A stretch of DNA of 64,000 nt from Puccinia triticina (taxonomy: Eukaryota; Basidiomycota; Pucciniomycetes; Pucciniales; Pucciniaceae). Every line of letters starts with the position of its first letter. Within the stretch, counting starts at the first letter, position 1. The translations under genes and the position numbers were made by a program. Of the stretch, positions 56,549-64,000 are shown in pieces. The stretch spans positions 6,209,501 to 6,273,500 of the forward strand of contig NC_070558.1 in assembly GCF_026914185.1 (NCBI RefSeq), in the 5' to 3' direction. The notes under the pieces were generated by a model that had not been told where the DNA came from, made no database searches, and saw only the letters and a program-made list of their open reading frames with translations.

Positions 56549-57520
56549 CACCAGGAAAGTAAAATAGTCAGTCAATGACAAGTGAAATCACACCAGCTCC
56601 AGCCAGCTACCCACCATCTATCCAATATCTATCCACTATCTACCCCAATCTCCCAACCATCTCCTCAACTTCCAAAATTTACCAAGGAGGTCCTGTTCAG
56701 TTTTTTATGAGCCCAACTGATCCTCAGTTCTGTCCAGCTGATACTCAGCTTTGGTACCCAGCTCATACTCAGCTTATTTGCTCAGCTCATACTCAGCTTT
56801 TTTTATCAGCTCATACTCAGCTTTTTTGACGCAGCTCACTCTCAGAATTGGAATGAAGCCTTTGAACAGTCCTTGCCTAGGTGATGCTCAGCTTTTTACT
56901 TGTCCTGGCGCAGCTGATGCTCATCTTTGTACCAGTCCTTGCTCAGCCTTTTCCTAGTACTTTCCCAGCTGATGCTCATCTTTGAACCAGTCCTGGGCCA
57001 GCTGGCCAGCTGATGCTCAGCTTTGACCCAGTCCTGGGCCAGCTGGCCAGCTGATGCTCAGCTTGCTGAGTATCAGCTGAGCCAGGCCAGGTAAAAAGAT
57101 GGGAATCAGCTTGGACAGGACCAGAGCTGAAAATCAGCCAGGCTAGGGCCAAAGCTGAGCATTAGCTGAGCCTGAGCGACGGCCAAGGCTGAGCATCAGC
57201 TGTGCCAAGGACAAAGATGATCATCAGGTAGCCGGTGCCAAAGCTGAGCATCAGCTGGGCCAGGGCAAAAGCTGATTATCAGCTGGGCCAGGGCAAAAGC
57301 TGAGTATCAGCTGAGCCAAGGCCAAAGCTGAGCATCAGCTGGGCCAGGGCCAAAGCTGAGCATCATCTGGTTTTGTCAAATGGAGTGCTTTGATCCTGAC
57401 ACCTTTCATGTGAGCCCTAGATGTGCTGGTGGAGAGGAGCAGCATTGGACCAGTATTGGAGCTGAAACCAAAGCTGCGTCATGTCACTTGCCATCAAGTG
57501 ACTACTCTTTTTTCCTGGTG
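56549..57520. mobile_element. 972 bp foldback element with CACCA ends, TSD AGG
   Basis: Starts CACCAGGAAAGTAAAATAGT and ends gactactcttttttcctggt plus g. AGG lies on both sides (56546-56548, 57521-57523). The first and last 40 bp are inverted relatives ending in caagtg/cacttg. Inside, cagctgatgctcagcttt-type repeats run left to right up to about 57061, then appear reversed (aagctgagcatcagctgggc) to about 57370. Non-coding. Confidence 0.75.
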
Positions 57521-57523
57521 AGG

Positions 57524-58098
57524 AGGCTAGTTTTCCTGCAGTGTTAGCAGGATTTTACGCCGCTAACAGCAAGCTTTAGTGTATCTTTTTTTTCTGAGCT
57601 AACACTTTTTTAGCGTTAGCAAAAAACAAATCCGCTATGCAAACAGTTAGCATAAGGGGATAGGCGCTAACGGATTTTTGCTCCCCCAGTAGCGTAGCAC
57701 AATGAATCCCCGCTACGCTAGGGCGGCAGAAATGACATGCTAGTTTTTTTCCTGTATTTGCGTGACTGCAGGAAGAAAAATGGAGTGTTATTTCTGCCCA
57801 GTTTCATCTCTGTAGTTGCGCGGGGACAAAATTGGGCTGTTTCTGCCCAGTTTTTTCCTCAGGCGGCAATAGCGTACACAAAATCTATGTTAAAAGTTAG
57901 TGTAGCTTTCTTCTAAGCTAACACCGCTACGCTGACGCTATCCAGACAAAATTGTAGTGTTAGCGGCTGTAATAAAACAACCGCTAATGCTAGGCTAGCG
58001 CTACACAAGCGCTTTCTTATATCTTATTAGTGTGAGCGGGAAAATCCGGCCGCTAAAACTAGGGCCACCTTAGCGTAGCTTAAAATAACTAAAACTAC
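57524..58098. other. Unclassified stretch rich in cgctaac/gctacgct motifs
   Basis: Short palindromic motifs such as gttagcggctgtaataaaac and gctaacaccgctacgctgac recur. The two ends (gttagcaggattttacgccg and gagcgggaaaatccggccgc) are loosely inverted. Possibly another decayed foldback; no duplication found. Confidence 0.35.
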
Positions 58099-59606
58099 CA
58101 CTACCAAGATGGATGAATTTGCAATGTTGCATGTTGGTCAATATAGCGCATATTGATCAATTTATATTGATCATTTTTTTTATTCCTCTTGATACCTTGG
58201 TCTCTGTTCCATGTCTCCTTAATACTCTTCTATGATCTCTCTCCTTCCCCCTGTGTTAGCTTCCAGCCACAGGATTTTTTTTTTTTTTTTTTTTTTGCCT
58301 GATAACATTCATAAATTTCTACATGCACCATTCAATTCTTCATGAAAAAAAGACATTGCAAGTTTTAGTATTAATTCAGGGTGGCTGAGGGGTCTCAAAG
58401 TTTTCTTCTTCTTTTTTTTTACTTCAACAATTGATGTTATCAGAAGTCTCCAAATCTATTTTTCTCAAAAAGGGAAAAACATTGACCCCTGACCTCTCTC
58501 ATGATACCATCCTGCAAACAATGTTAATTTGGTCGGTTGAACTTCCTGAAGTTATTGCACATCATACTTGAAGTGCTACATGCACAGAAGGCCTTTTTGA
58601 AATTAGTTTACCATGGTTTGGCATGTTTTTGTCAGGTTCTTTTTTTTATCTACTTTTGTCATGAACCACAGATTAATGAGGAATATTTCCACATAAAATT
58701 TCATCAGAAAAGTGTTCTGCATATAAAACACAGAAATATTGTGCTTGGGGCCACATCCATTATGCAGCAGCTACAATCTGATCAGTTCCCAAATATCACT
58801 ACTTTGGTAGTTTCTTGGTGGTTCTGCCACTATATCTCATCCCAGCGTGGGAATCCTTCTGCCATATGGTCACCAAAATGTATAAAAGCCCTCGAAGATT
58901 CATTATGTACCTTTAATGACCACAAAGCCCCCAAATGTAGCAGCTACAGTCTGATCATTTCCCAAATATCACTACTTTGGTAATTTCTTGGTGTTTCTGC
59001 CACTATATCTCACCCCAGAGTGGAAATTCTTTTGCCATATGGTTCCCAAAATGTTAAGGGGACCAAAAACATTCATTCGGTACCTTTACTGCCCACAAAA
59101 CCTCCAAATGTAGCAGCTACAGTCTGATCAGTTCCCAAATATCACTACTTTTGTAGTTTCTTGGTGTTTCTGCCACTATATCTCATCCCAGAGTGGGAAT
59201 GCTTCTGCCAAATGGTTACCAAAATGTTGACAGGCCCCAGAAGATTTATTATGTACCTTTAATGACCACAAAACCCCCAAATGTAGCAGCTACAGTCTGG
59301 TCAGTTCCCAAATATCACTACTTTGGTAGTTTCTTGGTGTTTCTGCCATTATATCTCATCCCAGCGTGAGAATCCTTATGCCATATGATTACCAACATGT
59401 TGATAAGCCCCCAAAGTCCCATTATGTCACTTTACTGACCAAAAAACCCCCAAACGTAGCGGCTACAGTCTGATCAGTTCCCAAATATCAATACTTTGGT
59501 AGTTTCTCGGTGTTTCTGCCCCTATATCTGATCCCAGCGTGGGAATCCTTCTGCAAAATGGATACCAAAATGTTGACAGGTCCCCAAGGATTCATTATGT
59601 ACCTTT
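58099..59606 (+). mobile_element. Second copy of the 7.27 kb foldback family, truncated
   Basis: Starts CACTACCAAGATGGATGAAT like 12781 and follows the same ~650 bp terminal region (with a longer T run at 58268-58293), then about five units of the 172 bp repeat. It breaks off at gtacctt where the LTR of Gypsy 3 begins. The base before the start is C (flank tac), and the right end is outside the window or lost. Confidence 0.8.
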
Positions 59607-60176
59607 TGCCAGCCTTGAGCGCAAGAGACAGCAACGCTCATGCGCCATAAGGCTGCTACAGAGCACCCAGCGCGGCAAGAGAAAACCTTTCCGCGCCAGG
59701 AAGAGCGCGAAGTGAAGCGCAATGTGAATACTAAATCTATTGAGACTAGCTGCTCTCAATAGATAATAGTCATTCCCCTTACATTCACCTTTCTTATCTC
59801 CTAGGGATAAATGAAAAGGTCTAAGCGCTCAGAAGCGCGCATAAACCACTTAAAAGCCAAAGGACCTCGAAGCAAAGAGATCCTTAGATTAGAATGACCC
59901 AAATTAGACATAGGTTAATTGATCTCACCTTACCAAGCCCAAGCAATTACGACACCGGTCATGATTGGGGCTTATATATTTCCTTCTCTTTTACTCTTTT
60001 CCCCTTCCTTCTCACTTCGTCATCCATCCTCTTTTCCCTTTTCCTTATCTTCATTATCCTACTTACTCATCATCATCCAACTTCGAGCGTTACTTGTTTC
60101 CTTTTATCATCTTCCTAACTTACACGCGCTCGATATTTGTATTCAGCGGTAGTCACAGAAGAGACTACCCCTGACA
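59607..60176 (+). repeat. 5' LTR of Gypsy 3, 570 bp
   Basis: Starts tgccagccttgagcgc inside the foldback repeat and ends ctacccctgaca. The following tttgggggtctggccggg is the likely primer-binding region. The TATA-like tatatat at 59973-59979 precedes a pyrimidine-rich stretch. The 3' LTR lies beyond the window. Confidence 0.65.
59973..59979 (+). promoter_or_regulatory. Putative TATA box of Gypsy 3 LTR
   Basis: ttatatatttcc in the middle of the LTR, the usual place for the U3/R promoter. Confidence 0.4.
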
Positions 60177-60625
60177 TTTGGGGGTCTGGCCGGGAAAAGT
60201 TTTCACTCGAGACCTTGGTCAGTGAAATTCCTTTTTTCTTTTCTGTTGCCAAGTGGTTGTTTGACACTGAGGTCTTTATAATCCTGGAATCGCCAATTCG
60301 GATTTTTACGCACTAGACATCTGCCGGATTAGTGACGTGTCACTGAGATCGTTTGATTCAGTCGACAAAGGGTATCGCCGATATCTTCATTGCCGTACTA
60401 GCTGGTAAGCCCAGCTCCAGAGTCCTTTGATACTTATGACCTCTTCCTGGTCTGATTGTCAGACAAAGTCTTCTTAAGATCCTTTCAAACCCGTAATCAC
60501 CCACAGTCACGGAGGTTTAGATTTGTCTGTAAAACCAAAGCTTCACAATTAACCAGCCTGATACTACACTGAAAGTGAGCTGAAAATCTTAGCACTAGAG
60601 TAAAAGCTTAATTGATTCCGCTTGA

Positions 60626-61174
60626 GACTCATATAAAACTCCAGTGTTGACCCTTACTACAGGCATTCCTTTCGGTCCTGAAGAGAATCCTAATTCTAGT
60701 GTTGTTTTTGGTCCTGAAGAGAATCCTAATTCTAAGGTTGTTTTCGGACCTGAGAATAATCCAAATCTTCCAGTAGAACCAGTAGTCAGTCCAAACAATA
60801 ACCCTACCAGCAGCACCTCAATCCGCTCCAAGGTTGACGACCAAGGAAGTATTGAGAGTCTATTCGCGAGTATTTTCAGACAGAGAGGACAAACAGCTCC
60901 ACCTACTGGTTTGAATCTTGGTACCACAGGGAATCAACCTAGAACGGCTACAACTACGACCCCTGTCCCTGCAACTGCTCCTTTACCCACCATAGGCAGA
61001 AGCATTCAAATTGATCCTGCTTTAGCTATTCCTGTTCAGGAACCTGGCACCAGAGATCAGTCGCAAGCTTCTACCAAAATCCTTCAGCGATACTTGACTA
61101 GGGAGAATCCTAACGTTCCGGTGAATCGAGAAAACAACAATAGTGATTCTGATATAATCATACTCACGGGTTAG
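60626..61174 (+). CDS. Gypsy 3 upstream open frame
   Basis: About 180 codons open from 60626 to TAG at 61172 without an ATG; a splice acceptor (ccttactacag at ~60661, or actccag at ~60644) may supply the start from an upstream exon. It contains three near-copies of FGPEENPNS, then a Ser/Thr/Pro-rich stretch, and ends NSDSDIIILTG. It may be an additional small protein or the N-terminus of Gag. Unrecognised. Confidence 0.4.
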   Translation, partial: DSYKTPVLTLTTGIPFGPEENPNSSVVFGPEENPNSKVVFGPENNPNLPVEPVVSPNNNPTSSTSIRSKVDDQGSIESLFASIFRQRGQTAPPTGLNLGTTGNQPRTATTTTPVPATAPLPTIGRSIQIDPALAIPVQEPGTRDQSQASTKILQRYLTRENPNVPVNRENNNSDSDIIILTG

Positions 61175-61197
61175 TCACAGATAGTCGGAATTAAACC

Positions 61198-64000
61198 ATG
61201 CCTAACCAAGCAGACAAATCTGACAGTGTTTCTTGAGCTTCCTCCACCAGATCCTCCCACCCAGCGCTGGTCCCAGCAGGGGAGTTTAAGCAAGGCTCAA
61301 GTAAGGCACCAAAGACAAAGCTGGCCGCCGGAAGCGGAGTTCATCTTCCAGAACCACCAACTCTGCAAACAACAGTACCTTCAAGCGGTATCGGGGGGGA
61401 GCACTCAAGCAATGGAGGTGCTAAGGCGACAAGCCATGGGATCCCACCGAATCCTGGAGGAGTTGATAGGCCAAGAGCCTCTCCTGCTTTTGATGGAAGG
61501 ATGGAATCCCTTTTCAATCCACCGAACCCAAGCACCGCAGACGGCTCAAAACCCCAGGACTCATCCTTACAACAGGAACAATGCCAGTCAACCAGCCAAT
61601 CAAGAAGTCAGAGAGAATCAAGCTCCGAGAAACCCAGCCGATCCTCCTCGGGGGCACGGAAGGATGGGAGGTCGACAGGATCACCAGAGACAGATGTACG
61701 CCAAACTGTTCAGGATGTCACAAACGATTCAGGGAGCCTATCAGCATCTGGACAAGTCGTCCAGAGCTCGTCAACGAGAGAACTAGGTCCTCTCACCATC
61801 CGGGATGCGAAGAAAGTATTCTCCTTGCTGTTTAATCAAATCAAAGACATAGTAGATGATAACAGCAGACTAGTGTTAGAGAATCTTCGCCCCTTCATCC
61901 AGTCCGAGTTAATCTCTTCCTTGAAATCTTTTCACCACGAACTTTTGACTCCTATTTCTAAATCAATTCACCAGTCTAATGATAAACTCAACGCTCATTG
62001 TAAAGACATTACTACCTCTTTCACTAATATTAGCAATCTTTGTAATTCCATCTCGCTGCAAAGCGGATCCCACCACAAGCAAATCAAAGATTTTGGCAAA
62101 ACTATTCAAAGCCTTGTCGCAAAGATTCCCGAAAAAGGTGTGAATAATAATTGCGAGTGTGAGTTCAACAAAACTACTTTCAAGGAAGATTTGGAAGACT
62201 TGAGCGTAATTCTTAAAACGTAAATAAACAACCAGCTTGAGAATGTTAAGAAGGAAGTATCCGCTATAGTTAACTCGCAAGACCAGAAGCTAGTACATGC
62301 GGTACAAGATGCAGCTGCGAGAATTGAATCTCTGGGTGCAGAAATTACTGCTCTCAGTCTTGACAGAGAACAGACTAGGGAATTCTCTCCTAGGTCGGAA
62401 GACACGCTTAAACAAAGAGCGGACAGGGAGAAGCCAAACAGTACCGAGCTTGAAACGGGAGTACCTAGTAGTAGCAATGTTATGCTATTTGGCATATCCC
62501 AGGAGATTAAGAATCTAACTTCTGCTATCCAAGAACAGAACCATTCCTCCTTTTCAGAAGGAGCTGTTAAAGCAATGATAGCTGATTTAGATGAAGGACA
62601 TCGGAAAGATTTTTCGGCACTAAGCACTAAACTGGATAGACTACTGAGCCAATTTAGAGAAGACGGAGCAGATGTTAGATCCGAGTTAGTACAGCTTAAT
62701 GACCGACTGAGCCCAGAACATCATTCTGAGATTTTTGGAAAGGAACCGCTGGATAATAGCTCAGAAACCAGAAATCCTCCTCCACCAAACTCACGAATGA
62801 ACAATCATTTCCCAAGCAAACAATCAACTCAACAAAATATATCCAAAATTCAAAAACATCTCTGGGGAGCGGTCAATAAACTAGAGTGGCCAAAATTCTC
62901 CGGGCAAGGAGAGTATGATCACACAGAGTTCATTGACTGGATAGATACGTGCAGGACTGAAACCAAGGTACCTGATGAATTCATACAAATTAAGTTACTC
63001 TCTATACTCACAGGAGTAGCAGGGTTATGGTACAAGGCTATGCGGAAAGACCATGCTACGGAAAAATGGGATTTTCGGAAAAGCGCTATTACCGCGCAAT
63101 ACGGTACTTCAAATTGGATGAGAAAAAAGCAAGAAGCTTTTGACAAAGATAGATTCATCGCAGGAGAAACACCGGTATCATCGTGGGTCACCAGGCAATA
63201 CAAAAGACTCAGAGCTTTTGAGCCTCAACTGTCCTTACAGTCCATCAACTTTTGACTACTGGGACTGATGGACCGCGAAGTAGAGTACGCAGCGAAAACA
63301 GCGATGGGCTCTACTAAAGCGGATATGAGCGCTCTGATTAATGTCCTGGAAGACATTGTGGATAAAACTTGATTGGGCAGGAGAAAATTTGTTCCCAAAA
63401 CAACAGTACCCGAGAAAACAGTCTCTAAGACTACCGAATCCAAAGACCGAGCGACGACGGTGTCAGGAGATGTTAAATGCTACATGTGCCACAAAACAGG
63501 GCACACTTCTCGAAGCTGCCCTAAGAAAATCAATAATATAGGGGACACCAAAGTGATAGAAGAAGGAGAATCAACTGAAAGCAAAGTCAATGACGACAAT
63601 GATATGGTTTTAGGGTCTAGTCCGACTTTAGCGGTTACCGCTCCAGAGGGAAAGAACAACTTAGTCCGAATGATTTGTGCGGGAAAAGAATGCACAGTCT
63701 TACTGGATAGCGGCGCTGTAAAGTCAGTAGTAAGCAAGAGTTACCTAAACCGGTTTTGTAAAGACTGGAAGAGATATGTCCTGCCGGCGAAACCAGGGAA
63801 GTTCCATAGCTGTACCGGAGCCTTGAAGCCATTAGGAATAGTTAAAGTACAAATAGACTTTGATTCTTTCAAATTCATTATCCGCTTTGTAGTTATGGAG
63901 AATATGCCGGTACGCTACTTCATAATAGGCAATGACTATCTATCTCATTACAATATTTCTCTGCTTAATGATTCTGGAAGGAAATTTTTGGTTAAAGGAA
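61198..64000 (+). pseudogene. Gypsy 3 gag-protease, one frame with four stops, runs off window
   Basis: ATG 61198 opens a frame that stays in phase to the window edge, interrupted only by TGA 61234, TAA 62221, TGA 63253 and TGA 63370. All four could be CGA or CAA codons changed by C to T. Gag shows a Pro/Ser-rich N-terminus, coiled-coil-like helices (residues ~200-500), a retrotransposon gag core (KLEWPKFSGQGEYDHTEFID near residue 560, then LSILTGVAGLWYKAM) and the zinc knuckle CYMCHKTGHTSRSC near 760. The aspartic protease follows with VLLDSGAVKSVVS near 835 and FIIGNDYLSHYNISLL near 905. Protease matures the polyprotein. The RT and integrase would lie to the right. Confidence 0.85.

Noticed and set aside
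56536..57541. Larger element bounded by cactaacagg and cctgcagtg
   Set aside because: The outer pair has no matching flanking trinucleotide (cgg versus tta), whereas the inner caccagg/cctggtg pair has AGG on both sides.
58537..58983. 148-codon frame (and the like at 13249-13545 and 19254-19553)
   Set aside because: All three lie at the same place in the terminal repeat of the foldback family. Similar translation reflects shared repeat sequence, and the frame is not maintained beyond it.

Overview
This window looks like part of a rust-fungus genome (Pucciniales, most likely Puccinia or a close relative). That is inferred from three things: short 60-90 nt introns with CTGAC/CTGAAC-type branch sites, protein families that resemble expanded rust-specific families as I remember them, and a very heavy, nested load of retrotransposons, foldback elements and MITEs. 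I see no bacterial operon structure, tRNA, rRNA or CRISPR array. Many open frames lack an ATG or are shadows, so genes were called from reading-frame continuity, splice signals and recognisable protein motifs.

Layout. 1-538: C-terminal end of a TNP2-like (CACTA) transposase gene. 1023-2567 and 4111-6627: two intron-containing genes of unknown function, the only apparently intact host-type genes. 6.6-10.8 kb: intergenic, with weak minus-strand coding remnants. 10768-11818: a 1.05 kb near-palindrome with CACTA ends and a TAA target duplication. 12286-21557: an HMG-box-like multi-exon gene, split by a 7,267 bp foldback element (12781-20047) with CACTA ends, an AAT target duplication and two head-to-head arrays of a ~172 bp repeat. 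22-27 kb: a 35 bp minisatellite, two hAT-type MITEs with 8 bp duplications, a solo LTR and minus-strand TNP2-like transposase debris.

27.3-48.5 kb is a stratified retrotransposon nest. An old Copia fragment (27.3-28.1 kb) abuts a minus-strand chromodomain Gypsy element (28.1-41.9 kb). That Gypsy was split by non-autonomous LTR element A (28290-34348, TSD CGTAG), which was itself split by element B (30531-33511, TSD TCCTT). The Gypsy was also split by a Copia element (35091-40867, TSD ATCCC), whose left LTR holds a solo LTR (35146-35495, TSD GAAAG). A second, plus-strand Gypsy (41874-48486) follows, with its reverse transcriptase gene broken by two solo-LTR-like insertions.

48.5-64 kb: minisatellites; a second solo LTR of the 23.9 kb family in inverse orientation; about 4 kb without a recognisable gene; a 21 bp tandem array split by a CACTG-ended foldback (54846-55797, TSD TAA); a CACCA-ended foldback (56549-57520, TSD AGG); a truncated second copy of the 7.27 kb foldback family (from 58099); and the 5' half of a third Gypsy element (59607 to the window edge). 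Its gag-pol frame is continuous and broken only by four stops, all explicable as C-to-T changes.

The main theme is that at least four sequence-unrelated foldback families share CAC-type ends (CACTA, CACTG, CACCA) and 3 bp target duplications, while the same window holds remnants of TNP2-like transposases. They may be non-autonomous elements mobilised in trans by CACTA machinery. One has destroyed an HMG-box-like gene whose exons can still be followed on both sides.
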